A stretch of DNA of 39,739 bases from Emmonsiellopsis sp. PD_33 (taxonomy: Eukaryota > Ascomycota > Eurotiomycetes > Onygenales > Ajellomycetaceae): contig JANTQF010000325.1 in the NCBI GenBank assembly GCA_032988165.1, positions 1 to 39,739 on the forward strand. The letters are read 5' to 3'. The translations under genes and the position numbers were made by a program. Positions within the stretch are counted from its first letter, which is position 1; each line of letters starts with the position of its first letter. The notes beneath the pieces are model-generated. The model saw only the letters and a program-made list of their open reading frames with translations. It was not told where the DNA came from and made no database searches. This document shows, in pieces, positions 9,974 to 20,760 of the stretch.

Positions 9974-10543
9974 GGGTGAAACGACTTGGAGATGCTGGCT
10001 GGCGATAGGACGATGGGGCCACGAAAACAGCATGGACCGGCTTCTTCTATAAATAACAGCGATTGCGTCCTCTTTGTATTTTTTAGATTGCCCCCTCCCC
10101 GGCAACGGGCAGCCGAGTTGATCCTTCGGCGTGGGCCGGGGGCTCCAGGTTGAAAGAACATGGAGACAAGCCCCCGCCGCAGGATCGACTATCGGGTGTG
10201 GTTGATTTAAGCAGTGTCACGGTACCGCGCTAGCTACCCGAAGGATTGCTTGGCACGGCAGGGCAGCCGCTAGCCGAGCGGAGTGGCTTCGGCACCCGAA
10301 CTCACGGCAGTAGCCGACCATGTCTCTGCCGAGCAACTGATACTAATTTCAGTCATGTGTATCCTCGCATGGCGATGTGACCTTGTCCGGGGTTGGCATC
10401 GAATTTAATCAGGAGATGAGATGTTCTAAATCCCCTCCTCTCGTTCTCCATTACCCTCCATTCCCCCCCCTCCCTCCCGACTCGTAGTAACCACTGTCCT
10501 CCCTCTCCTCCCCATCAGTTCAATAACAGGGAAAACAAAAAAC
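9974..10543. promoter_or_regulatory. divergent promoter between 2EXR and LysM-WSC genes
   Basis: These 570 bp lie between two divergent start codons. The right part (about 10427-10515) is strongly C/T-rich on the plus strand, as is common in promoters and leaders of filamentous fungi, and it leads directly to the LysM-WSC start. No named regulatory site could be assigned. Confidence 0.5.
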
Positions 10544-11311
10544 ATGCAGCGCCTCCTCCCACTCACATCGCTGCTCATCTCCAGCCTGCGCTTCTGCGCC
10601 GGCGGCCCAACCCCCCAATTGCAATTCGACCCAGACACAATCGCCTCGTGCGTCGAGTGGTACGACAACACCGGGGAAATGGGCTGCGAGGACACCCGCG
10701 ACTACTACTCCATCACCCCCGAGCAATTCACCGAATGGAACCCCTCCGTCAGTCTCGCCTGTGAGCCATGGAACTGGCAATCCTACTGCATCGTGACGCA
10801 GGAGAGACTGGACAATTCCACCACCACAACCACAACAACGACCTCTAAACCAACCTCCACCACCAGCTCGGTCTTCCTGGGCCCAACCCCGACCTCCTGG
10901 ACCGCGCTGGGCTGCTACCTCGATGAGGACCCGGAGGCGCCGGCGCTCGAGAAGCTCATGGGCAACGACACCGCGCTGACGATCCCCGACTGCCAGAACG
11001 AGTGCTACCTGGCTGCAATGAGGTGGGCGGGTGTGAAGGGGGGCGACGAGTGCTGGTGCAGCGGCTTTATTGACGGCGACCGAGCGAAGAATCAGACCGA
11101 CTGCAATCTCCCCTGCAGCGGTGACAAGGACGAGATTTGCGGCGGCGAGAAGCGCATCAATATCTTCGAGCCTGTTTTCGATGATGGTGATGATGATGCT
11201 CCAGTAAATCCCACGCCCTCGTCGACGCCCGCCGGCCCGATTACTACGACTACCGTGCCGCCGACTGACCCTACCGAGACTCCCGCGAAGAGGAACTTTG
11301 GGTTGTTTTAA
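10544..11311 (+). CDS. secreted LysM-WSC protein
   Basis: This is a single exon of 255 aa. Residues 1-19 form a signal peptide. A fungal Cys-type LysM-like domain lies at about 33-84 (CVEWYDNTG, YYSITPEQFTEWNPS, WNWQSYCIV). A Thr/Ser linker with eight consecutive Thr, probably heavily O-mannosylated, is at about 92-116. A WSC domain at about 118-208 has the expected Cys pattern (ALGCYLDED, DCQNECYLAA, ECWCSG, DCNLPCSGD, EICGG). An acidic, then Pro/Thr-rich tail ends without a GPI signal or membrane helix, so it is likely a wall-bound or free secreted protein. LysM binds chitin or GlcNAc oligomers. WSC modules occur in wall sensors and glycan-binding proteins. It may shield or bind cell-wall glycans beside the chitinase. 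Confidence 0.85.
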   Translation: MQRLLPLTSLLISSLRFCAGGPTPQLQFDPDTIASCVEWYDNTGEMGCEDTRDYYSITPEQFTEWNPSVSLACEPWNWQSYCIVTQERLDNSTTTTTTTTSKPTSTTSSVFLGPTPTSWTALGCYLDEDPEAPALEKLMGNDTALTIPDCQNECYLAAMRWAGVKGGDECWCSGFIDGDRAKNQTDCNLPCSGDKDEICGGEKRINIFEPVFDDGDDDAPVNPTPSSTPAGPITTTTVPPTDPTETPAKRNFGLF

Positions 11312-12957
11312 GTATGTACTTTTCAGGAAGTGCTGATTGTGGGCTTTCTGGGTATGTTCTATTCTAGGGAGATTTTGTTCGCCTTGGTCAGGGGAAATGG
11401 AATTTCGATAATCACTCTACATATGTAAATACGTGAAAAATAAACACCTCTAGGTATACTATCCAATAAACGAGACAAAAACACGAACAAAAAAACCAGA
11501 AGTTGAAAACTGGACTACATACATACCTACTTATATCAATCCCTTTTACCCTGAATTCTGTCGTATTTTAACCTCGACTCATACTCTAGTACCCCATCAC
11601 ACATATGATCTACATTACAGCGTTAAGGACTACTTATAAGCATTACCTACCCCTTCCTACTTCTCTCCCTTCCCCCCTATCTATCTATACCAGCCACATG
11701 CACTTGTTTTCCTCACTCTGCAGCTCACACCACCTCTTCCCCCTCTCTCCCTGACACCCCGACTGCCCCTACTACTCCCACTACCCCTATCACCCCCTAT
11801 CACTCCGAGTCCTATTGCCTCTATCACTCCCATCACCCACTATCCCCCCTACCACACCTATTGCCCCCTATTCCTCCCCCCTCCTATCTCTCAACCTCCT
11901 CCTACCCCTACGTGAGAACCACAGACCAGGCCAGCGAGTCTTCAAAGGAGTGAGCCCGGGGGGTTCGCGTTGATTAGACTTAACTAACTAACTAGTTAGA
12001 TAAGGTTTAACTTGCCTACATAAGCAGGACCTGAGATCTTAAATGTAAATTGTATAGCTATATAAATAACTAACCCTTGCCAGGTTGGCTGTCTATCTCC
12101 ATCGTAAGTAAGGGGGCAGTTGATAGCTTTGCTATGTTGCTAGCCCTATGTTTGATATGGTTATAACTACTATCTTCTTGGATTATGTGTTTATAATCCC
12201 TCATATTGTTTTGTAATCTCTATACCCTATTATATAGGTGATTATTACACCCTACTAGGTCTCTACAAACCTTCCCTACTTGCCCTCCCCTACCCCTAAT
12301 AATCCCCTTATTACCAAGCCAGTTACAGAAAAAACGGCATAATCCAGCCTGCATAAATAAATAATAGTAAAAAACATGGAGATCCTTTTTCTGGTTTTAA
12401 TGAGGATGATAAGAGAGGGGTGTTTATATATTTTTCCCTCTTCATTTCTTCTTTACTTTTAATCATCTATTTAAACAGTACTGATTACATCTTCCCATCT
12501 TAACCAGCTAGTAGGATACTTCATTAGCATATAGTTACCAACAGAGATAGGGAGGTAGGTTGGTAGGTAGGTAGGTAGGTAGGTAGCTAAGTAGATGAAT
12601 AAAAGCTACTTATTACCAAACCAACCCTATGAAATCGAAAGAAGAATCGAACAATAGAATTTTTTTTTAAAAGGATTAGGAAAAGGGAAAAAGGAAAAAG
12701 AATAGTCATATCATTTTATCCCCATCCATCCATCCATCCATTTACCTATCTGCCCATCTATCTATCTACCGATATTGCTCAACCCGCCCCTTCCCCCAAT
12801 CTCCCCCCTCCTCCCATCATCTCAACCACACCCATCCACCTATCCTCCCTCCCAGCTTCTCAACTAGTTAGCTATGTATCCAGCTCCCATGTAATTACAC
12901 AACCCATCAACCCCATTCAACCCACTCCAATCCAACCCACCCCAATTCATCTCCTAT
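11312..12957. other. convergent intergenic tract, pyrimidine- and microsatellite-rich
   Basis: No gene is visible between the LysM-WSC and CCT7 3' ends. The left part (11640-11900) is C/T-rich on the plus strand. A perfect 12-bp palindrome, CTAACTAGTTAG, lies at 11988-11999. GGTA units run at about 12561-12588, and CATC then CTAT units at about 12721-12770. Long 3' UTRs may cover part of it. Confidence 0.6.
12561..12588 (+). repeat. GGTA microsatellite
   Basis: About seven GGTA units, the first slightly degenerate, sit in the LysM-WSC/CCT7 spacer. The same motif family recurs at 23726-23742 and 23798-23815. Confidence 0.8.
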
Positions 12958-15177
12958 CTATCTCCTAGGCATCCCCCTCCCCCTTCCCCTCCCAAGAACC
13001 CTCTGCGCCGCGCCCTGCGGCAGCCCACGCGCAGGAGCCTGCGGCTGTTGAGATTCTTGATTTTCTGCGTGTTTATGTTAGTAATGCGTCGTTTGTTTGG
13101 GGGCGAGGAGTACAAAAAGGAAATGGCTTGAAAAGAGGAATGAAAAGGGGAAAGGACGCGGGGGAAAGGAAACAACATACTAATAGTCTCATCCACGCTC
13201 AAAATCAAACACGCCGCCTCCACCGCCGCCTGGATCGCATTAACCTTCACAAGACTCGGCTCCCACACAAACGCCTCCATATTATCCCTAACCCCTTCCT
13301 CATCAAAATCCACGCCCGCCCACACATTCCCCTTGCGATGCTCAACGCGCAACCGGTTCAGAATATCCGTCGCATCAAAGCCCGCATTATCGCACAGCTG
13401 GCGCGGGATGACCTCCAGCGCCTTCGCAAACGCCTTGACGACCGCCTGCTGCTTATGCGGGACGTTACGGTCCGCGTAGCCGTGCAGGTAGCTCGACAGG
13501 TCCATCTCCGTGGCGCCGCCGCCGGCGACGATGCTGGTGTTGCGTAGGGCGCGTTTGACGATCATGATGGCGTCGTGCAGACTACGCTCGGCTTCGGCGA
13601 TGAATTGCTCGGCGCCGCCGCGGAGGATGAGCGTGCAGGTCTTGGCGCCGGGGCAGGAGGAGAAGATGTTGAAGCGCTCGCCGCCCACTTGGCGCTCTTC
13701 GAAGGAGCCGCAGGTGCCCAGGTGGCGGGGTTGGATGTCCGTGCAGGTGGATTGGGTGGAGGCGCCGGTGGCTTGGTTGACGCGCTCCATGTCGTCGGCG
13801 GAGACGCGGCCGGCGCAGAAGATGTCGCGGTCCGCGAAGTATCTGGGTAATTTATTAGTTGGGGTGTTTGAGGGGGGAGGGAAGGAGGGGGAGGACGTAC
13901 TGGGTAGCCAAATCGCCGATGGGCAACTTGCTAAGCACGACCTTGGCACCGGTCTTGTAGAGAGCCTCCATCTTGTTAAAGATGATCTGCCACTCCGCAT
14001 CAACGATGGCCTGATACTCCGATACCTGCTCGACGCGGACCTCCGCATTGTCCTTTTCGCTCTTCAGCTCCAGCTCGACGTTCAAACAGACGATTTTGGG
14101 GTCCTTGAACGATTTCGGCTGCTGCTCGAAGCCGGCGTATGAAAAGGTTTTCTTGAATGCGACGCCGTTGATGAAAAGCGAGTCCTGCAGACCACCACCC
14201 GTAACCTTCTTGACACCGATGAGCTTCTCGTTGAGATCGTCTTGGTCGAGAGAAAGCACCGCGTCGACAACCACTAAACACACCCAATTAGCATATCTCA
14301 CACAGAACACAACCAAACCAAACAACCCAGCACAGCACAAAACAGTAAAAAAAAAAAAAAAACCCAAAACCCACTCTTCGTAAAAAACGCCGAATTCCTC
14401 TTAATAAGCTTGCTATTCATCGCCGTAGCCGCCAGCCTCCGCAGCGTCTCCTCCTTCTTCCCCTCATCGCCCTCATGCGCCTCACGCATATCGATCGCGA
14501 TCTCCTTGATGCGGTTGACAGCCATAGCACTCGCACGACGAAGGCCCTTGATGATCGTCTGCGCGCTGACGCCTTGCTCGACGCTGTCGCGCACTTCCTT
14601 GAGGATCTCGCCGGCCAGCACGACGACGGAGGTCGTGCCGTCGCCTACTTCGGCGTCCTGCGAGCGCGCGATGTCTGTGAGGATGCGGGCGGCTGGGTGG
14701 ACGATGTCGAGGAGCTGGGTGGGGGGGGAAATAGGAGGGTTAGTTGTATATATGTATGTGGGATGGGAGGCGGCGGGGGAGGTGGGGAGGGGGGGTGTGT
14801 ATTTCTTGTCCGCATATTGCAGCGACCACAACCACAACTCACCCTCATAACCGTAGCGCCATCATTCGTAATCGTCTGCTTGCCGTTGGCATCGACCATT
14901 AATAGATCCCCGCCATAGGGGCCCAGGGTGCCCTTGATCGTCGACTGGATTGCCAGGCACGCGTTGATGTTGGTTATTATTTGGCCCTTGCCTTGGGATG
15001 AGTCCGTTCCTGTTTCACACAGCAAAATCAAACGGTTAGTGGCTGAAGGATTCCCCAGTGATGCCAGGATATAGAGCGTAATTTTCGGAGAGTGTGTGTA
15101 TATGGGGAGGGGACAGCGGGCGGTAACCGACCTTCCTTGAGGACAATGATGGTGGGAGTCTGGCCGTTGAAGGCCAT
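12958..15177 (-). CDS. cct7: T-complex protein 1 subunit eta (CCT7)
   Basis: The model has six exons: 15177-15132, 15009-14843, 14714-14375, 14273-13901, 13842-13181 and 13064-12958, giving 564 aa with all phases consistent. It is a subunit of the cytosolic CCT/TRiC chaperonin that folds actin, tubulin and other proteins in an ATP-driven cycle. The N-terminus FNGQTPTIIVLKEGTDSSQG is typical of the eta subunit. The nucleotide-binding motifs GTLGPYGGD, NDGATVM and GDGTTSVVVLAGE are present, as are the later signatures AGGGATEMDLS and CDNAGFDATDILNRL. The short basic tail RGRGRGMPRR is also an eta feature. The intron 1 donor is GTCGGT, weaker than the others. The neighbours Spt10-like and Tsr3 lie upstream in the same direction. 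Nothing suggests damage. Confidence 0.95.
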
Positions 15178-15746
15178 GGTTGTGGGAGGGGCTTAACGCA
15201 AGCCGTACAAACAATAGGAGGAGAAAAGGTAACGGATGAGAAGGGAGGATGTGTATTCGAGGAGAGGATGTGGTGGTTGGTGAGCTCAGCGGTGTCTGCT
15301 CCTCATAATAGTTGGATGTTTCTCCCAAAATTTCCTGGAGCTTCTGTTGTCGTGCGTCAGCCAATCAGCGGCCGGCGGTGGTTTACTGCCCCTCGATACC
15401 AACCACAGCATGTCTTTTTGCCGTGCAATATTCGGGAATGCGGGAAACAGCACGGAAATAAATATAGAATTAATTAATATATCCTCGTTATAATGGCTTT
15501 TGTCTAAAATGGTAATATAGTCCCCCCATGCGGTGCAGTGCAGCCTACCTGTCTATAAACGCCAACAAAAACGCCGACTCATCCTTCACAAAAAAAAGTA
15601 TAAAATCGCTAGATATACCCATCCAACAACGCCAGCATAATAAAAGGGACAGAAAGAATCAAAACTGCCAAAAATGGAGCCAACCTCCCATGCCACTAAC
15701 ATCATAAGCACGTATGTATCATTCCAAGAAAACCAAGAAGAGACGA
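15178..15746. other. CCT7 promoter and Spt10-like 3' flank
   Basis: These 569 bp lie between two genes on the minus strand. They hold the CCT7 promoter, with two heat-shock-element-like motifs listed separately, and an A/T-rich patch around 15455-15490 that probably belongs to the 3' end of the upstream gene. No further gene is seen. Confidence 0.6.
15332..15344 (-). promoter_or_regulatory. heat-shock-element-like site upstream of CCT7
   Basis: TTCCTGGAGCTTC has three alternating 5-bp units of the TTCnnGAAnnTTC type with one mismatch (GGA for GAA), about 155 bp before the CCT7 ATG. A perfect TTCnnGAA core (TTCGGGAA) lies at 15431-15438. Control of CCT7 by heat-shock factor is plausible but not shown. 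Confidence 0.35.
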
Positions 15747-17414
15747 TCAATGATCAAAATGCCCCGACTCATCCCGTCCCACAAACGGCGATGAAAGCAG
15801 CTGGTGGTGCAGTTGCGCGTCATTATTCATCCGCGTCGCATCCACAAGCCGCAGCGTCTGGTCGCGCAGAGCGGCCGTGGCTTGCGAGGCCATCACCTCA
15901 TCGTCGTCCTCGACGACCTGGTAGTCGTTGGTATGGTCGTGGTGATGTTGCATGGAGGCGTGGTGGTCGAATTCGTGCTGCAAGTCGTGCGGGTCATGTA
16001 GGCCGCTTTGTCCATATGGATCCACGCCGCTGTGGTGCGGGAATGTGGGGAGATGTTGCTGGATGTCGTCCATGATCTGTGGGTCGAGGGGGATATCGGT
16101 GTAGTCCGTCATGGCGTCAACGGTTCCGTGGATCATCTGCGGGTGTGTGGTTGCGAATAGGTTGTTATCCTTGTTGCTGTCGTACTGCTGGTCGTTTATG
16201 AGTTGGTCGGGGGGTGTCTCGAACCCGTTAGGCGACATGTATGTGCGTTCTCTCGAGCTCGAGGACTTTTCTCTGCGTGGGAGGGACACATCGGAGCTGC
16301 CGGCTGCTGCAGGGGCCTTGGGGGCTTCCTTGCACTGCGGACAGTTCTTGATAACCATGCTCACTGTCTCCTTGATCCGCACCCAGTGGTATTTCAACGC
16401 AATAGTCGCCGTTGTTTTATTGATCCCGCCATGCTGCTGGAGATGGACCTGGCGTGCGATCTCGTACTGCTGCTGCGGGTCAGACACCACCTCCTTGTCC
16501 TTCAACATCAGCTTCTCCGGCTCGCCATTCTGGCCCCCGACAAGCTTGTAGTGAGTCGCAGCGCTCCGCAGGCGGCTCTTTTCCGCCCGGTCCGCGCCAG
16601 TGGGGTACTTTGAATGTTTCAGGTAATATCGAATCTTATCGAAGCGTTCCTCGGAGACGAAATCCTCTCCCTCGGGGCCCAGATCGCGGCCATAGATGAT
16701 GGCATCGACCAGCTGGCCCGGATAGGATCTGAGATTGCCAGCCTGCGGCACCTTGCCGATGCGTTTGAAGCCCAGGGCATCCCAGATGCGACAGGAAGCC
16801 ACATTGTTCTCATACACCAGATTAAAAACAGAATACGTGTAGCCCTGCACATCACCGTCAGCACATTATATAAGAAGCGGGAAATCCACCAGAAATGGAT
16901 GATGACGACAGACCAACTGAGGCGCCCACTCCAGATAGCCCTCGCCCATGAGCCTCCCCACGCCGCGATTCCTCGACGCATCGGTGACGAGAAACATGCC
17001 GTTGCAGACATGGCTGCTGCGGCCGGGGTAGTTGGGCTTGATATTGAAGCTGCCCAGACACAGCTTGCGCCAGTCGGCGCCCTCGGAGTCGAGGAGCTGC
17101 ACGCCGTGGGGGGAGGCGACACTGCCCAGCAGCATGACGGCGGCGAAGTTGGCGAACCAGTAGGGGGCGAAGGCGTCGAGCGGCAGGGGGTCGAGCATGG
17201 GGTAGGTGTCGCCCTTCTCGATCTCCCTGTTCAGCTGGTCGCACAGGTAGGCCAGCAGCGAGCGCGGCACGGCGGCGGGCGACGAGAAGGGCAGCAGCGT
17301 GGCGACGGTGACGCGGTCGCGCAGGGTGACCTGGCGCGGGAAGACGGCGGGCGGCAACTGGGCCGAGGCGCGGAAGATCAGCGGCGCGCTGGGGTCGTCG
17401 TGCACGGCGGGCAT
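15747..17414 (-). CDS. Spt10-like GNAT acetyltransferase with integrase-type HHCC zinc site
   Basis: There are two exons, 17414-16914 and 16844-15747, giving 532 aa. The intron of 69 nt interrupts the GNAT fold. Its acetyl-CoA-binding region continues as YSVFNLVYENNVASCRIWDA and LGFKRIG (about 170-197). Downstream is H301-x3-H305-x29-C335-x2-C338, an HHCC zinc-binding pattern as in retroviral and Ty integrase N-termini (RQVHLQQHGG, KNCPQCKE). Budding-yeast Spt10, a regulator of histone genes, combines a GNAT domain with such a finger. The C-terminal 180 residues are low-complexity with a His-rich stretch (HHASMQHHHDH) and an acidic patch. A nuclear role in histone or transcription control is likely by analogy. 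Orthology to Spt10 is inferred from this layout only. Confidence 0.75.
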
Positions 17415-17785
17415 CGTGGGGAGCGAAACAAAGAGGGGGGGGAGTGCCCAGCCTGGCCGGGCCAGCGGTCACGAGACTGGTCAGGCCATCAGTCAGTCAG
17501 TCCATCAGTCAGTCCATCACGGAGTCCGGGGGGAGGAGACAAGGCAATCTATGGCTGGAAGGGGAAATACCTGTGGTTGCCCTGGCGGAGTAGATTGCAG
17601 AACGCACGCGGCGGGCAGGAGCGCTGGGATGTGCTGAGATGAACGCCCGCTGAGGAAGGCGCGACGGCCGTGGGGCGGGTGCGCCGGACGGGGTCGGCCC
17701 GTGCTTATGTAAGGGTCCGGGAACATACATGCAGATAGGGGAGAGTATCAAATAATTCATTATGCATGTCCACTGCTACAACGTC
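17415..17785. other. spacer between Tsr3 and Spt10-like genes
   Basis: These 371 bp hold the Spt10-like promoter and the Tsr3 3' flank. A short CCATCAGTCAGT-type repeat lies at 17486-17520. Nothing else stands out. Confidence 0.5.
17486..17520 (+). repeat. CCATCAGTCAGT short tandem repeat
   Basis: The unit occurs as CCATCAGTCAGTCAGT, then CCATCAGTCAGT, then a partial CCATCAC, about 70-105 bp upstream of the Spt10-like start codon. Confidence 0.8.
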
Positions 17786-19122
17786 CTACTTCTTCTGCCG
17801 CGCTAGGATCCCCGTCCGGTCCGTCGTCGTCGTGGCACTGATAATCCTATCAAACGCCCTATCCTCTTCATCCCCATCCTCCCCCTCCTCATCATCATCC
17901 GATCCAGCAACTCTCCCAGACACACCAGCCGCCCCTGAATTCTCCGGCCTCGCAATCCTCTCAGGCTGTCGCTTCTCCTCCGCTGCCTCCACCACATTCG
18001 TAAACGGCTTCGAATTCAACACCCGCCGCCTCAACTCCGCCATCTCCTCCTCATCATCCGACTCCTCAGGTAACGAATATGGATCTCCCCTCCCCTCCCC
18101 CTCCTCATCCTCTTCATCCTCCCCCTCACTCTCCTCCCCACTCCCACTCCCACTCCCCCCCTCATCCTCATCCCTAACCTCCACCCGATTCGTATTCCCA
18201 ACCGTCCACATATCCTCCCCACCCCCCTTCCCCCCCTCCCTCCTCTCCCTATACTCCCTCTCAATCTTCTCCAACCACCTCTCCTGCGTCTCCTTCACCT
18301 CCTCCTCCGTCCCACACGCCGCATACCTCTTCAGCAGCTGCGAATTAATCTCCAGAAACGCCCGCCCGTACGAGAACTTCTTCAACACCTCGTCCGCCCA
18401 GTCCTCGTGGCCGCAGATGTAGAATGCCGCTGCCAGTGCCTCGGCGCAGTTTAGCCGCCAGGGACGGCCGTAGTTTACGGTGTTGGCGGCGACGAGGTAG
18501 GGGACTGTTGGGGTTAGTAAGTTAGATGTGTAGAAGTGGGTGTGGGGGGAGTGTGGTATCTCACGTAACCGCTCGCATTTCCCTCCGATCCTCGACCAGG
18601 GAACCTCCTGCGTCCGCACCCACGAGCACTCCACCACCGCCGCGCCATATTGTTCTAGTAACGGGCTGTCCGCGGGGGAGATGGTGCGCTTTGCGTTCGG
18701 CCTATACAAATAAAACAAAACACAATAGTTAGAAGAAAGTCTTATTTAACCCCAGCACCACCTCACCACCTCAAACCAAGCCAAAAAGAAAACGAGGAAA
18801 GAAAAGAGAAAAAAAAGAAAAAGAAAACCCACGAAATAACAACCCCCGCAAACTTCTGCCCAATCGCCAGCTCACGCATGACACCATGATACATCAACCT
18901 CTTCCCCGAGCAGCGTTTCGGATCGCAGTGGCCGAGATCCCAGCAGGCGGCCTTGAAGGGGAATCTCTTGGGACCGATATTACTAGTACTGCCATTCTCA
19001 TCGCCGTCATCGTTGAGGCTGCTCTCGTTGTTTGCGGAAAATCGCTGGCGGGGTGGTTCGGAGAAGCTGGTGTTGTTCTTTTTGCCCCGGCGGCCGAAGT
19101 TGTCTTTTTTGTGGCGGACCAT
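17786..19122 (-). CDS. tsr3: 18S rRNA aminocarboxypropyltransferase Tsr3
   Basis: There are three exons, 19122-18833, 18701-18565 and 18504-17786, giving 381 aa with consistent phases. Tsr3 transfers the 3-amino-3-carboxypropyl group of AdoMet to the hypermodified pseudouridine of 18S rRNA during late cytoplasmic 40S maturation. Family signatures are AACWDLGHCDPKRCSGKRL at about 58-76, then IGQKFAGVVISPN, AVVECSWVRTQEVPW, LPYLVAANTVNYG and RPWRLNCAEALAAAFYICG. The C-terminal 145 residues are a long Asp/Glu/Ser-rich acidic tail, as in other fungal Tsr3. The gene is divergent from the GGA adaptor. Its predicted 5' leader is almost pure A just before the ATG. I am confident in the identity. Confidence 0.95.
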
Positions 19123-19128
19123 CTTGTT

Positions 19129-19150
19129 CTTTTTCTTTTTTTTTTTTTTT
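19129..19150 (-). promoter_or_regulatory. poly(A) leader just upstream of the Tsr3 start
   Basis: On the minus strand a nearly pure A tract of 15-20 nt, broken by single G residues, ends about 7 nt before the Tsr3 ATG. If transcribed, it would be an oligo(A) leader able to bind poly(A)-binding protein. If not transcribed, it is a nucleosome-depleting dA:dT tract. Confidence 0.5.
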
Positions 19151-20760
19151 GGGGCCCCTTTTGGTTTTGTTATTGTTTGTGCCTGGTGTCTTTAATATAT
19201 CGGGAGAATGGCCGGAGTGGAAGTAGGACGGAAGGGGTGTTGTTTGGGCTCCGCGGTGCTTGAGTTTGAAAGCTCGCCCGCCCGCATTTGGCTTTTATAT
19301 CGCGGTTACGTAAGCGATAGATATGGCGGGGAGCGACGTCATGGTGTTTGGTATTATTGAGCTGAACTGCTAGTTAACTATGTGTTTTGGGTATTTATTG
19401 GGATTCTTCGCTATCCATATTAGGTTCAATAATGTTGGTTTGAGGTGGATATATAAATTGCCTAGGAACTTGCTGTCAAGATGCGTAGTTAGGTAGGGAG
19501 GTGGGAGTGGGAGTAGGCGGGGGAAGAAATATATGTGTTTCCACAGCCTCTAGATATTTATCCGGATAGATCGATCTGACTTTGAAGCGCACATGGAGTT
19601 CAATATTACCATGGGGTAGAAGAGACATGGAAAGATGGATTTATTGAATAACTGGCTAAGAGGAGTAGCTGGAATGATCCTATATTAACTCCATCTAGCT
19701 GCCCTTCAGACTCAACTGTATCTAGGGGGGGGGATTGACCGGTAGTTATTCAATCTCTTAATTATCCTCGAGTAAAGGCCTGGCCGGTAAAAAACACACG
19801 GGATATATAGCCCTTTCGGATAGCAGTTGCGATATCCCGATAGTTTGATCTGATAACGATCTGTATCCGGGCTGCGATTCGTGGACACGGCAGAGTGGTT
19901 CATCTCCAAGGAAAGTATTTTCCGGTTATCCTCTCGTCATCGCCATGTATGGATGGAAGCGGTCCTCTCGATATCCAGGAGCATGGAGGCTTAGAGTGGG
20001 CAGTATTCATCAATAGACCGCGCATCAACGTCTGCAGGGGCCACTCTCAGGCAGTGAATGGCATATCCTCATGACAATAGGAGGCGTTCATGGCTCTATG
20101 AATGCCTTCCAACATATACCGCCCACTGTGCCACAATATATTCCAATATCGCCTCCTGTCAGCTGGAATTGCAGGAGACATAGGACATCCCTCCTCGACG
20201 CAAGCATTTCGAAGACGAAACGGTGTCATCCCAAGCCCAATAGCAAGTCCCCTTCGTATGAACCGGGTCGTGCAGCGATAGAGTCGCCCAAACTGGCAGA
20301 CACCGCCGTCATAAATATTTAAACAAATAAGTAAGCCGGGTGGACTGCCGGACGGAAGTTAACTGGCAGTCTGTCCCTGACTCGCGGAACGGGCCGACGG
20401 AGAACACAAAGCACGACGACGTCTTTGTACAACGGCAGCAGCCAGCCAGGCACAATCTGCGTCTGCAGCTGATAGCATTGCCGGGGCGTGGAAGCAGCTC
20501 TCAGGTCACTAGTTAGTTGTGGTGGTGGAGAAAGGCGGCTGCGGAAGCGACCCGGCGTTGCTGCACGTGTGGACAGTGGACACCTCGAGGTTGGACGCCC
20601 TCTCTGCCCGCCAGCCACCTACCATCCCACCATCATAAATATATATCATCGTCCACACCACCAGGCCGCCCTCGCGCATCCCGCCAGCCCGCTCGTTTCA
20701 CGTCCGTCTTTCTAGCTCTGCCTGTTCCCCTCCCCCAATCTGGAGGCTACGTCTGCACGC
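19151..20760. other. divergent spacer between Tsr3 and GGA
   Basis: About 1.6 kb separate the two divergent genes. No coding stretch is recognised on either strand. A TATA-like ATAAATATATAT at 20635-20646 lies about 115 bp before the GGA ATG and is the only core-promoter candidate I would name. A G-run is at 19725-19733. Confidence 0.6.
20635..20646 (+). promoter_or_regulatory. TATA-like element upstream of GGA
   Basis: ATAAATATATAT stands out in GC-rich, pyrimidine-rich surroundings at a distance from the ATG that is reasonable for a fungal TATA box. It is a motif match only. Confidence 0.35.

Noticed and set aside
13510..14142. 210-aa open frame on the plus strand
   Set aside because: It lies antisense to CCT7 exons 4 and 5 and crosses an intron. 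The CCT7 frame has clear family motifs, while the antisense frame has none.
15747..17414. Retrotransposon integrase fragment
   Set aside because: The HHCC motif lies in an intact spliced gene with a GNAT domain, with no DDE core, reverse transcriptase or terminal repeats nearby.
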